Origin: Streptomyces sp. RKAG293
GTDB taxonomy: Bacteria > Actinomycetota > Actinomycetes > Streptomycetales > Streptomycetaceae
Direction of reading: 5' to 3'
DNA: 64,000 nucleotides
NCBI RefSeq assembly: GCF_023701745.1
Contig: NZ_JAJOZB010000001.1
Location: 8,603,001-8,667,000, forward strand
Each line of letters opens with the position of its first letter. Position 1 is the stretch's first letter. Below, one piece after another: positions 34,176-42,017 of the stretch. A program made the position numbers and the translations under genes. The notes below the pieces were generated by a model that was not told where the DNA came from, searched no databases, and saw only the letters and a program-made list of their open reading frames with translations.

Positions 34176-34308
34176 CTACCCAGGTCGGCCACGGCAATGC
34201 CGCTCTTTCCGTATCCATCGGTATCAGAACCCTGCCGTCCGCGCCGCCCGAGACGGTGCGGCGCAGCGAGTGGAAATTCGGGTGAATGATCGATCCAGTC
34301 CGGGGTAT
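34176..34308. promoter_or_regulatory. Divergent SigB-like promoters
   Basis: Leftward: GCAT (complement of 34197-34200), 15-bp spacer, GGGTAG (complement of 34176-34181), serving the CsbD gene. Rightward: GAAT (34284-34287), 15-bp spacer, GGGTAT (34303-34308), serving the hydrophobic-protein gene. Both fit the Streptomyces SigB-type pattern GNNT-N14-16-GGGTAY, the leftward one less well at its last base. Co-induction by osmotic or oxidative stress is predicted. Confidence 0.5.
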
Positions 34309-34332
34309 CCGCTGGTCAGGAGGTTGATAACC

Positions 34333-34503
34333 ATGGGTCCATTGCTTTTGGTTCTGCTGCTCGCTCTGATTCTTTTCGGTGCCGGTTTCGCGCTGAAGAT
34401 TCTCTGGTGGGTTGCCGTCGTCGTGCTGGTGGTCTGGCTGCTCGGTTTCGTCATGCGCGGTTCCGGTGCGTCCGGCAGTCGCGGCCGTTGGTACCGCTGG
34501 TAG
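34333..34503 (+). CDS. Small hydrophobic stress-associated peptide
   Basis: A 56-residue peptide. Two adjoining hydrophobic stretches (LLLVLLLALILFGAGFALKIL and WWVAVVVLVVWLLGFVM) make one or two membrane spans; the tail is short, basic and Gly/Ser-rich, ending RGRWYRW. AGGAGG lies 9 nt before ATG 34333. Proteins of this size and pattern occur widely in Streptomyces, often beside csbD, and have no known activity. It has a SigB-like promoter and a 20-bp terminator of its own. Confidence 0.8.
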   Translation: MGPLLLVLLLALILFGAGFALKILWWVAVVVLVVWLLGFVMRGSGASGSRGRWYRW

Positions 34504-34523
34504 CGGTCAAACGGCACAAACGC

Positions 34524-34568
34524 AGAACAGGGTCGGGCCCCGGTATCGCCGGGGCCCGACCCTGTTCT
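34524..34568. terminator. Bidirectional 20-bp hairpin terminator
   Basis: Bases 34524-34543 are perfectly complementary to 34549-34568 around the loop TATCG. The arms begin AGAACAGGGTCGGG. It lies between the convergent hydrophobic-peptide and RibD-like genes and has A- and T-rich flanks on both sides, so it can terminate in both directions. Confidence 0.88.
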
Positions 34569-34581
34569 GTTCAGGTTCCGG

Positions 34582-35145
34582 TCAGGCCGGAGCGTAGCGC
34601 TGCAGGGTGATTCCGCTGCGAAAGGCCTTCGACTCCACAAGCTTCAGTCGCGGCACTTCGTAACCCTCGGGGAAGAGCCGGCGGCCGCGGCCCTGGACCG
34701 TCGGATAGACGAACAACCGGTACTCGTCGACCAGGCCCGCCTTGATCAGTGCGTGCCCCAGACGGATGCTGCCGGTGAGCACGATGTCCTTACCGCCCTC
34801 CTGCGCCTTGAGCGCGGCCACCTCCTTGACCGGGTCGCCGGCCAGCACGGTGGAGTTCTCCCACCGCGGGTCCGTGAGCGAGGAGGACACGATGTACTTC
34901 TGCACCTGATTGAGGTAGTCGGAGATGCCCGTGGTGTCGTCGGTCAGCTGCGGCCAGTAGCTGCGGAAGTCCTCGAACGTCTGCCGGCCCAGGAGCAGGG
35001 CGTCGGCCCGGCGGTCCTGCCGGTGGCTCTCCTCCAGGACGTCGGCCATGTCCACCTGGCCCTGCCCTTGCGGGTTGAACCAGTCCGTGAGCATTTCGAT
35101 CGAGCCGTCGACGGTGATGTTCTGGGTGATCGCGAGTGTGCGCAT
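34582..35145 (-). CDS. Dihydrofolate reductase-fold (RibD C-terminal) protein
   Basis: A 187-residue protein with the DHFR / RibD-C fold: MRTLAITQNITVDGSIEM at the start, ADALLLGRQTFEDFRSYWP, KYIVSSSLTDPRWENSTVL, DIVLTGSIRLGHALIKAGLVDEYRLFVYPTVQGRGRRLFP. Those blocks bind NADPH in this family. It lacks the deaminase half of RibD and is not a housekeeping DHFR; such free-standing proteins are common in actinobacteria and their substrate is unknown. AGGAG precedes ATG 35145, while the frame remains open upstream as non-coding sequence. Confidence 0.87.
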   Translation of the reverse strand: MRTLAITQNITVDGSIEMLTDWFNPQGQGQVDMADVLEESHRQDRRADALLLGRQTFEDFRSYWPQLTDDTTGISDYLNQVQKYIVSSSLTDPRWENSTVLAGDPVKEVAALKAQEGGKDIVLTGSIRLGHALIKAGLVDEYRLFVYPTVQGRGRRLFPEGYEVPRLKLVESKAFRSGITLQRYAPA

Positions 35146-35487
35146 GTCGCCTCTCCTGCGAGGGTGCTCGTTCCAACCTTTATGACTGCGTCGAATGCCG
35201 AAAGTCATCGGTAGTTGTACGGCGGCTGCCCGGCAGGCGGCTGTTGCCGGCCCTGCCCTCGAGGAGGGGGGTTCCCACACTGCGGCCTCGGCCGAGCGCC
35301 AGCAGGAGGACTGGGCCGAACGGGGACGCCTCTGGCCCGCCTCCGGATCCTGCTACACAGAGTGACGCTGCTGTGTGGGAGCAACCGGTGACACAGCGTT
35401 TCCGAAGGCCATTCGATGGAACAATCGCTACCGCAGGGCCCTGTCTTTCGGCGGGGCCGAACGGATCCGTGGTGAGGGGCGACGATC
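35146..35487. other. 342-bp intergenic region, no gene seen
   Basis: This region separates the divergent RibD-like gene and the 65-residue protein gene. It holds GC-rich short inverted segments but nothing that reads as coding, no convincing promoter pair and no repeat shared with the rest of the window. Confidence 0.5.
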
Positions 35488-35685
35488 GTGAAGTTCCTTC
35501 TCGAAGTGAACATGGCCGACGGGCGGTTGGCGGAGGACGCCGCGACCGAGCTGGGCCGCATCCTCCGGTACTGGGGCGGGAACCTCCAGCATTACCCGCT
35601 GAGTCCCGGCGATGGTTCGGCCATCTACGACTCCGACTACGCGGAGGTCGGCCAGTGGCGCATTGTTGCCGCCACTGAGGCCTGA
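35488..35685 (+). CDS. Conserved-looking small protein, unknown function
   Basis: A 65-residue soluble protein starting at GTG 35488. MKFLLEVNMADGRLAEDAATELGRILRYWGGNLQHY then a Gly/Asp turn and SDYAEVGQWRIVAATEA suggest a beta-alpha-beta fold with a helix over 14-30. Third-position GC is strong, which supports real coding. No family can be named. It has no membrane span or signal peptide, and the gene stands alone between two long gene-free stretches. Confidence 0.65.
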   Translation: MKFLLEVNMADGRLAEDAATELGRILRYWGGNLQHYPLSPGDGSAIYDSDYAEVGQWRIVAATEA

Positions 35686-36057
35686 ACTCCTCACCCGCAG
35701 AAGGAACAGCGTGCGGCGTACCTGCGACCTGCCCATCGTCGAACCGAACGAAGCGCACTCGCGGACCGTGCCATGAGGCTCTGCCTGACGTTCAGGATGA
35801 ACGCGTCGCCGTCCGCCTACTGCCGCCCGGCCCCATCGTGAAGTGATCCGCGTGCCGTACGTGTACGTCGTTCCCGGAGCGATCGGGCGCTCACGCATGC
35901 GTACGTCCTGGTCGGAGGACGTACCGCGGTGTGGTGGAGCGCAATTGCCGATCCTCGTACGGAAAGCCGTTCGCGCGGAACCGACGAGTTTTCCGCCGGA
36001 GGGGAGTCTCCCCTTGTGCGAGCTCACGCATCGTCGCCCCGCACCAGGAGGATCAGA
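35686..36057. other. 372-bp intergenic region upstream of an alpha/beta hydrolase
   Basis: No coding frame is convincing. It contains clustered GTACGT/ACGTAC motifs between 35850 and 35930 and a small GGGGAG-TCTCCCC stem near 36003, which could be regulatory, plus AGGAGG at 36048-36053 for the next gene. I see no terminator. Confidence 0.45.
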
Positions 36058-36891
36058 ATGAATCCGACGTCTCCCGTCCCCGCCACCGTTGCGACCCTCC
36101 GGGTCCCCGATGCGCGCTTGCACTACGAGGTACGGGGCAAAGGTCCCCTGGTGGTGCTGGTCGGCGCGCCGATGGACGCCAGGTCGTTCGCGCCGCTCGC
36201 GGAGCGGCTCGCGGCCGACCACACCGTACTGACCACCGACCCCCGGGGCATCAACCGCAGCCCGGTCGACGACCCCGACCGGGACTCGACGCCGGAGATG
36301 AGGGCCGACGACCTGTCACGGCTCCTGACGCACCTCGACGCCGGCCCGGCCACGGTCCTCGGCTCCAGCGGTGGAGCCGTCAGCGCCCTCGCCCTCGTCC
36401 AGGCGCACCCCGGACTCGTCGACACGGTCATCGCCCACGAACCCCCGCTGAACGACCTGCTCGACGATCGCGAGCAGATCCATGAGCGGACCGAGGACAT
36501 CGTCGCGACCCACCTGTCCGGTGACGTGACGGGCGCATGGAGGAAGTTCATGGCGCTGGCCAACATCAACCTGCCCGACGACGTGTTCGAGCACATGTTC
36601 GGCGGGGAGTGGGAGCCGCAGCAGATCGCGGACGACCACTTCCAGTTCGCGCACATGCTGCGGCCGACCACCCGGTGGCGCCCGGACCTCGTCACCCTGC
36701 GCTCGACGACGGCACGTGTCCTGATCGGCCTGGGCAAGGAGTCGGGTGGCCAGCTGTGTGAGCGCACCTCGATCGCGCTCGCCTCGGCGCTCGATGGCGA
36801 ACCGACGATGTTCCCCGGCGGGCACATCGGGTTCGCCGAGGATCCCGACGGGTTCGTGATCCGGCTGCGCGAGGTGCTGAGCGGCCGCTGA
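36058..36891 (+). CDS. Alpha/beta hydrolase
   Basis: A 277-residue alpha/beta hydrolase. The nucleophile elbow is GSSGGAVS with Ser104, the strand preceding it carries TTDPRGINRS, and the base is probably His in PGGHIGF near the C-terminus. The cap region around 140-200 is rich in acidic and aromatic residues. Relatives include non-heme haloperoxidase-like esterases and epoxide or lactone hydrolases; specificity cannot be read from sequence. AGGAGG 5 nt before ATG 36058 sets the start. Seventy-two bases separate it from the aminoglycoside acetyltransferase gene on the same strand. Confidence 0.86.
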   Translation: MNPTSPVPATVATLRVPDARLHYEVRGKGPLVVLVGAPMDARSFAPLAERLAADHTVLTTDPRGINRSPVDDPDRDSTPEMRADDLSRLLTHLDAGPATVLGSSGGAVSALALVQAHPGLVDTVIAHEPPLNDLLDDREQIHERTEDIVATHLSGDVTGAWRKFMALANINLPDDVFEHMFGGEWEPQQIADDHFQFAHMLRPTTRWRPDLVTLRSTTARVLIGLGKESGGQLCERTSIALASALDGEPTMFPGGHIGFAEDPDGFVIRLREVLSGR

Positions 36892-36963
36892 GCCCGTTGA
36901 CGCGGTGCCGCCGGCCTCGGAGCCACCACCTCCAGTACGGACTCCTGCACGGACTCCTGCACT

Positions 36964-37506
36964 ATGGAGTGCGTGACCGAAGTGCGAACCGCCCATACCG
37001 CGGACCTGGACGTCGCTGATCTCAGAGCGGCTCGGGCCCTGCTCGAAGAGGTCTTCGCCGACGGCCTGACGGACCACGACTGGGAGCACACGCTGGGCGG
37101 AGTGCACGTCCTGGTGTGGGAGGGAGCCGAGCTCATCGGGCACGGCTCCCTCGTCCAGCGCCGGCTGCTGCACGGCGGTCGGGCGCTGCGCACCGGCTAC
37201 GTCGAGGGAGTCGGCGTGCGCGCCGACCGCCGGGGGCGCGGGCATGGCGCGACCGTCATGCGGGGCCTGGAGCGAGTGGCACGTCGCGCCTACGATCTGG
37301 GCGCGCTGGGCGCCACCGACGAGGCGGCGGCTTTCTACGTGGCGCGCGGTTGGAAGCGGTGGCAGGGGCCGACCTCGGCCCTGACACCCCGCGGCATCGT
37401 GCCCACACCCGCGGAGAACGGCTGCCTGCATGTCCTTCCGCTGACGGTCCCGCTGGAGCTGTCGCGGGAACTCACCTGCGACTGGCGCGACGGCGATGTC
37501 TGGTAG
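36964..37506 (+). CDS. aac(2'): Aminoglycoside 2'-N-acetyltransferase, AAC(2')-I type
   Basis: A 180-residue GNAT enzyme. It follows mycobacterial AAC(2')-Ic almost block for block: HTADLD near the start, DHDWEHTLGGVHVLVW, LVQRRLLHGGRALRTGYVEGVGVRADRRGRGHG (acetyl-CoA loop), AYDLGALGATDEAAAFYVARGWKRWQGPTS, and the C-terminal CDWRDGDVW. These enzymes acetylate the 2' amino group of gentamicin, tobramycin and related aminoglycosides, and in mycobacteria may have a native cell-wall role. The start is uncertain between ATG 36964 and GTG 36973, both inside short hairpins. A MarR-GNAT fusion gene follows 38 bp later. Confidence 0.92.
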   Translation: MECVTEVRTAHTADLDVADLRAARALLEEVFADGLTDHDWEHTLGGVHVLVWEGAELIGHGSLVQRRLLHGGRALRTGYVEGVGVRADRRGRGHGATVMRGLERVARRAYDLGALGATDEAAAFYVARGWKRWQGPTSALTPRGIVPTPAENGCLHVLPLTVPLELSRELTCDWRDGDVW

Positions 37507-37522
37507 CTCTGGCGTGGCGCGA

Positions 37523-37546
37523 ATTCTCTGACTAAAGTCAGAGAAT
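37523..37546. promoter_or_regulatory. Palindromic operator overlapping the MarR-GNAT start
   Basis: ATTCTCTGAC (37523-37532) and GTCAGAGAAT (37537-37546) form a perfect 10-bp inverted repeat around TAAA. The putative -10 TAAAGT (37533-37538) lies in its centre, and the ATG begins at 37545, so promoter, operator and start codon coincide. Tight autorepression of a leaderless mRNA is predicted. Confidence 0.75.
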
Positions 37547-38438
37547 GAATGCGGAGCAGATCGGCCATGTGCGGCGGTTCAACCGCACCGTCACCGAGCG
37601 CGTGGGCGTGCTCCACGACCACTATCTGGGCCGCGACCGGCCCATCGGCGAGGCCCGGCTGATCTGGGAGATCGGCGAGCAGGGGCAGGACGTCCGGCGG
37701 CTGCGGGAGCGTCTCGAGCTCGACTCCGGGTACGTCAGCCGGCTGCTGCGCTCGCTGGAGGCGGACGGCCTGGTGACGGTGGAGCCGCAGCCCCACGACA
37801 GACGGGTGCGCACCGTGCGGCTCACCGAGGCGGGCCGCGCGGAGCGCGCCCTGCTCGATTCCCGCAGCGACGAGCTGGCCGGTTCCCTGCTGGAACCGCT
37901 CAACAGCGTCCAGCGGGCCAAGCTGGTCGCCGCCATGACCGAGGTCGACCGGCTGCTGACCGCCGCAACGGTCACGCTGACCGTCATCGGCCCCGACCAC
38001 CCCGACGCTCAGCACTGCCTGCGGTCCTACTTCACCGAATTGCAGGAACGCTTCGAGACGGGCTTCGACCCGGCACGCAGCCTGCTGCCCGACGCGGGCG
38101 AACTCCAGCCACCGCACGGTCTGTTCCTGGTCGCCCGGCTGCACGGCGACCCTGTCGGCTGCGCCGGCCTGAAGCTTCCGCCCGGCGCCCCGGCCGAGAT
38201 CAAACGCATGTGGGTGGCCCCCCACGCCCGCGGACTCGGCCTGGGCCGCCGATTCCTGGCCGAGCTGGAAGCACGGGCCGCCCAGCACGGCCGCGACGTA
38301 CTGCGCCTGGACACCAACAAGGCTCTCGGTGCCGCGATCGGCCTCTACCACTCCTGCGGCTTTGAAGAGGTCACCGCCTTCAACGACGAGCCCTACGCCG
38401 ATCATTGGTTCCAGAAGCACATCACCGCGGCGCCGTAG
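37545..38438 (+). CDS. MarR-type regulator fused to a GNAT acetyltransferase
   Basis: A 297-residue two-domain protein. Residues about 5-145 form a MarR winged helix (DVRRLRERLELDSGYVSRLLRSLEADGLVTVEPQ, wing DRRVRTVRLTEAGRAE). Residues about 150-295 form a GNAT domain with GLFLVARLHGDPVGCAGLK, IKRMWVAPHARGLGLGRRFL (acetyl-CoA pyrophosphate loop) and LYHSCGFEEV. Fusions of this kind are widespread, but the acetylated substrate and the reason for coupling to DNA binding are not established. A perfect palindrome covers its promoter and start codon. It follows aac(2') by 38 bp and overlaps the convergent monooxygenase gene by 17 bp. Confidence 0.9.
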   Translation: MNAEQIGHVRRFNRTVTERVGVLHDHYLGRDRPIGEARLIWEIGEQGQDVRRLRERLELDSGYVSRLLRSLEADGLVTVEPQPHDRRVRTVRLTEAGRAERALLDSRSDELAGSLLEPLNSVQRAKLVAAMTEVDRLLTAATVTLTVIGPDHPDAQHCLRSYFTELQERFETGFDPARSLLPDAGELQPPHGLFLVARLHGDPVGCAGLKLPPGAPAEIKRMWVAPHARGLGLGRRFLAELEARAAQHGRDVLRLDTNKALGAAIGLYHSCGFEEVTAFNDEPYADHWFQKHITAAP

Positions 38439-40050
38439 GGGCGGGTACCGGCGAAGTTTCGGGGGTGGAGTCGGCTGGGGTGTCGCAGACGTAGGAATCG
38501 GCGTCGAAGCGGCTCAGCCGGCGGGTGAGTCGTCCGGTGGACCACGGCCAGGCGAAGGTGTTCCGCCCGCTGGGGCTGAAGTAGTAGCTGGTGCAGCCGC
38601 CGGAGTTGTACACCGTGGTCCGCAACGCCTCCTGCACCGCCGTGTTGTGCGCGGCCTGTGCGGCCGGCCGCACATCCAGGACCCGGTGGCCGCTTCGGTC
38701 GAGGTGCGTCAGGGCGGCGGTGAGGTACCTCAGCTGGGCTTCGAGGACGGTGATCGCGGAGGTGGAGCCGCCGAGCAGATTCGGTCCCAGCAACAGGAAG
38801 AGATTGGGGAAGCCGGTGACCGTGGTGCCCAGATGCGCCTGCGGTTCGCCGTCCCAGGTCTCGTGCAGCGTCCGGCCGTCCGTCCCGTACAGGCTTTGGG
38901 CCAGCGGCAGTTCACCGATACGGAAGCCCGTCGCCGTGATGAGGACGTCCGCCTGGGTCACGGTGCCGTCGGCGCCGACGACCTCGTCACCCCGTACGGC
39001 CGTCACAGCGGTGGAATGCAGGCGGACATGCGGCTGGGCCAGGGCACGGTAGAAGGTGCTGGAAGTCAGAAGACGCTTGCAGCCCAGCCGGTAGTCCGGC
39101 GTGAGCGACTGACGCAGGCCCCGGTCACCGACCGCGAGCCGCAGGTGTGCGCGGGCTCCCACCTCGATGAGGCGGGCGATCCGCGGGTGACGGAAGGCAT
39201 GGCCGAAGCCCTCCTGCAGTGCGTACTGTCCGGCGCGCAGGGTGGCGCGGGCACCGGGTAAGCGGTCCAGGATCCGGTTGAACACCGCAGGGACCGGAAG
39301 GTCGGGCTTCGGCAGTACCCACTGCGCGGTCCGCTGGAAGAGGTGCACGGCTGCCGCCCGGTCCGCGATGGCCGGGACGACCTGGACCGCGGAGGCGCCG
39401 CTGCCGACCACGGCCACGCGGCGCCCGGTCAAGTCGACGGTGTGGTCCCACCGGGCGGTATGCAGCACGGGCCCCGGGAAGTCCTCGATCCCGGGGACGT
39501 CGAGGTGGCGCGGGACGTGCCATGGTCCGGTGGCCAGGACCAGCACCGCGGCGCTGTACGCCCCGTCGCTCGTCTCCAGCAACCACCGCCCGGCCGCGGG
39601 CTCCCAGCGGGCTCCCCGCACGTGCACCCCGCAGCGCAGGACGTCGCCGAGTCCGTACCGCTCGGCGGTCGTCCGTAAGTAGGCGTGGATCTCCGGCTGT
39701 CCGGCGAAGATCCTGCTCCAGGCGGTATCCGGGGTGAACGAGTAGCTGTAGAGCGTCGAGGGCACATCACAGGCGCAGCCCGGATAGGTGTTCTCCCGCC
39801 ACGTGCCGCCGAGTTGCGACGCCTTCTCCAGAACGACCACATCGCGGTACCCGGCCTCGCGCAGCCGGATGGCGGCGCCGATACCGGAGAACCCCGCTCC
39901 GACGACCACGACACGCACGTCTTTGGCAGGCCGCGTGGCCTGCGACGGGATCACAGCGCTGGTCCGGTCGGGCGGAGAGCGGACGGGATCCGGTCTGTTG
40001 TCTTCGTGGTGGTCAAAGGCGGACCTCGTGCATCTGGGCCTTCTTTCCAT
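38422..40050 (-). CDS. Baeyer-Villiger-type flavin monooxygenase with two TTA codons
   Basis: A flavoprotein monooxygenase of about 510-540 residues. It has the FAD motif GAGFSGIG, the NADPH motif GSGASAVQ, and the Baeyer-Villiger fingerprint FxGxxxHxxxW as FPGPVLHTARW. CTSYYFSPSGRNTFAWPW near the C-terminus is also typical of this group. Such enzymes convert ketones to esters or oxidise soft heteroatoms in catabolism or secondary metabolism. Two leucines are encoded by TTA (39259-39261 and 39676-39678), so translation should depend on bldA. The first 32 residues read as non-coding, and a GTG at 39954 is the likelier start; neither has a good ribosome site. Confidence 0.87.
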   Translation of the reverse strand: MERRPRCTRSAFDHHEDNRPDPVRSPPDRTSAVIPSQATRPAKDVRVVVVGAGFSGIGAAIRLREAGYRDVVVLEKASQLGGTWRENTYPGCACDVPSTLYSYSFTPDTAWSRIFAGQPEIHAYLRTTAERYGLGDVLRCGVHVRGARWEPAAGRWLLETSDGAYSAAVLVLATGPWHVPRHLDVPGIEDFPGPVLHTARWDHTVDLTGRRVAVVGSGASAVQVVPAIADRAAAVHLFQRTAQWVLPKPDLPVPAVFNRILDRLPGARATLRAGQYALQEGFGHAFRHPRIARLIEVGARAHLRLAVGDRGLRQSLTPDYRLGCKRLLTSSTFYRALAQPHVRLHSTAVTAVRGDEVVGADGTVTQADVLITATGFRIGELPLAQSLYGTDGRTLHETWDGEPQAHLGTTVTGFPNLFLLLGPNLLGGSTSAITVLEAQLRYLTAALTHLDRSGHRVLDVRPAAQAAHNTAVQEALRTTVYNSGGCTSYYFSPSGRNTFAWPWSTGRLTRRLSRFDADSYVCDTPADSTPETSPVPAPTAPR

Positions 40051-40373
40051 CGCTTCCGATATCCACCGGCGAACCTCGTCGTGATCAGCCCAACCATGAT
40101 CCCGAAGCAGGCACCCGGCTGCTCTCGGAAGCCGACGACGTCACCCGTCCGTGGCACGGGATTTCACCGTCAGCCGGCCTGCGGCCCCGATCACCGCCGG
40201 TGTCGAACTCTCCTCCTGAACCACACCGGGCGCTCAGTAGCACGCCCCAGGGGTGGCGTAGCAGGCGCTGGAGTCCGGACAAAAGCGCTGGTCAGGTCAC
40301 ACGGCGGGCCGCTACTGTCGGGTTCGCCGCCGTGTCGTCGACCGCCGGTGTGCCGCTGCGAGGAGACGCCCCG
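40051..40373. other. 323-bp intergenic region, no gene seen
   Basis: This separates the divergent monooxygenase and HEAT-repeat genes. Apart from GAGGAG upstream of ATG 40374, I find no recognisable promoter, palindrome or repeat. An open frame running through it in phase with the HEAT gene has non-coding composition. Confidence 0.5.
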
Positions 40374-41981
40374 ATGACCGCCGAAGCCGACGCCGACGCC
40401 GAAACCATCACGCGATCCGCGGCGGTGCTGCTCCTGCTTCAGGAGGTGCAGTATCCCTACCCCTTGGCGCACCGGGGCGCCGAACTGATCGGAGTGCTGA
40501 ACGAGCTGGCCGACAGCGCCGGGTTCCATGCGACGGGGCCGCACTGGTGGATCGCCTTCGACGAGCACGCCCGTCACGTCGATCCGTCGGGGCTGGGCGC
40601 CACCGTGCCGGCATCGGCGACGCCGTCATGGGGCGGGATACGTCCTGCGGGCTCGACTGCGCCGGAACGCCAGGAGCTGCTTCCGGTCTGGGACTGGGCG
40701 CTGGCGGTCTGCGCCGCCGACGGTCGGACCCGCCAGCGTGCGCTCGCCCGCGAATCTCTTCCGCTCGGGGCGCACGCCCTGATCCCGCTGCTGGTGGTGC
40801 GCTGCTCGGACTGGGCCGCGCCGGTGCGGGTCGCCGCCCGGACGGCGCTCACCGACGTGCTGACGCGCTCCGGTCCTGCGGAGCTCGCTCGGGCGGCGGT
40901 CATGGCGTGGTCGTGCGAGGAGCGTCAGCGAGGTGAGGACGCGGTTCGGATCGTGGCCGGCTGCCTTGCCGACGCTGCCCCGGAAGTGTGGAGGGGACTG
41001 CTCGCGGACCCCGACCACCGGGTCCGGCGGCGCGCCCTGAGCGCGGCGGTCGACCTCGACCGGTGCGAACCGGCGCAGCTGCTGGCCCTTGCCGGATCGG
41101 ACCCGGATGTCGTCGTGGCCCGGTGCGCGGCCGAACACCTCCTCCGTTCTCTCGTCCCACCGGGGACCGAGACTCGGACCACCTCGCAGGCCGAGACCGT
41201 GCTCCGTCAACTGCTCGCCTCGCGGGTGTCGGCGGTGCGGGCGGTCACGGTCACCGTGCTGCGCCGGGCCCAGCGCCCCGACCTGGCCGAACCGTTCACC
41301 GCGGACCGCTCCCAGCAGGTGCGTGAGATCGCGCGCTGGGTTCTGCGCAGCCACCGCCAGGACCCCGCACCCGTTTGCCGTGCCCGCCTTGCCCGTCCGG
41401 CCCGAGAGATCACGCCTGGCGCGATCGCCGGCCTGGCGGAGTGCGGTGACGTCACCGGCGGGCCGGCCGCCGATCTGGTCCGCCCGCATCTGACCCATCA
41501 GCGCCCGGGGGTCCGCGCGGCCGTTCTCCGCGCGCTCGGCACGATGCGGCCCCCTGCGGTCACCACCGCGGAACTCCTGGCCGTCTTGGAGCACGACCCG
41601 TCGCCCCGAGTCCTGCGGACCGCCGCCACCCTGTTGGAGGCGGCGTCGGGCACCATCCCCCGGCAGCGTCTCCTCGACCTGCTCGCCCCTGGGCACCCGG
41701 CCCCGCTCCGGGCGCAGGCGGCCCGGATCCTGCGGGCCGCGGGCACCTGGGGCCGGCTGGAACTGGACCTGCGGTTGCTCCACGACGCCGACCCGGGCGT
41801 GGCAGCGGCAGCACAGCGAGACCTCCGAGCCTGCGCCACATCGGCCGCTTCGGCCCACACGCGCCCCACGAACGAGCAGCGACAGACCCTTCTCGACCTG
41901 CTGCACGACGCCACCGCCTCCGTCGACGACAAGGACGTCAGGCTCATCCGCTTCCTTCTCACCCGTACCGGACGGCCGTAG
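40374..41981 (+). CDS. HEAT-repeat protein
   Basis: A 535-residue soluble protein. From about residue 120 onward it is made of helical pairs of the HEAT/PBS-lyase type, recognisable as repeated VRxxAxxAL-like helices: APVRVAARTALTDVL, HRVRRRALSAAVDL, PDVVVARCAAEHLL, PGVRAAVLRALGTM, PSPRVLRTAATLLEAA, DPGVAAAAQRDL. These stack into a curved scaffold for protein binding. The N-terminal 115 residues (with PYPLAHRGAELIGVLNELADSAGF and WWIAFDEHARHVD) are different and unrecognised. ATG 40374 with GAGGAG upstream is chosen over an earlier in-frame ATG. The gene stands alone, so a binding partner cannot be guessed. Confidence 0.82.
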   Translation: MTAEADADAETITRSAAVLLLLQEVQYPYPLAHRGAELIGVLNELADSAGFHATGPHWWIAFDEHARHVDPSGLGATVPASATPSWGGIRPAGSTAPERQELLPVWDWALAVCAADGRTRQRALARESLPLGAHALIPLLVVRCSDWAAPVRVAARTALTDVLTRSGPAELARAAVMAWSCEERQRGEDAVRIVAGCLADAAPEVWRGLLADPDHRVRRRALSAAVDLDRCEPAQLLALAGSDPDVVVARCAAEHLLRSLVPPGTETRTTSQAETVLRQLLASRVSAVRAVTVTVLRRAQRPDLAEPFTADRSQQVREIARWVLRSHRQDPAPVCRARLARPAREITPGAIAGLAECGDVTGGPAADLVRPHLTHQRPGVRAAVLRALGTMRPPAVTTAELLAVLEHDPSPRVLRTAATLLEAASGTIPRQRLLDLLAPGHPAPLRAQAARILRAAGTWGRLELDLRLLHDADPGVAAAAQRDLRACATSAASAHTRPTNEQRQTLLDLLHDATASVDDKDVRLIRFLLTRTGRP

Positions 41982-42017
41982 CCAGCACGGCCGTTGGGTG
42001 GGGGAGACCCCACGATC

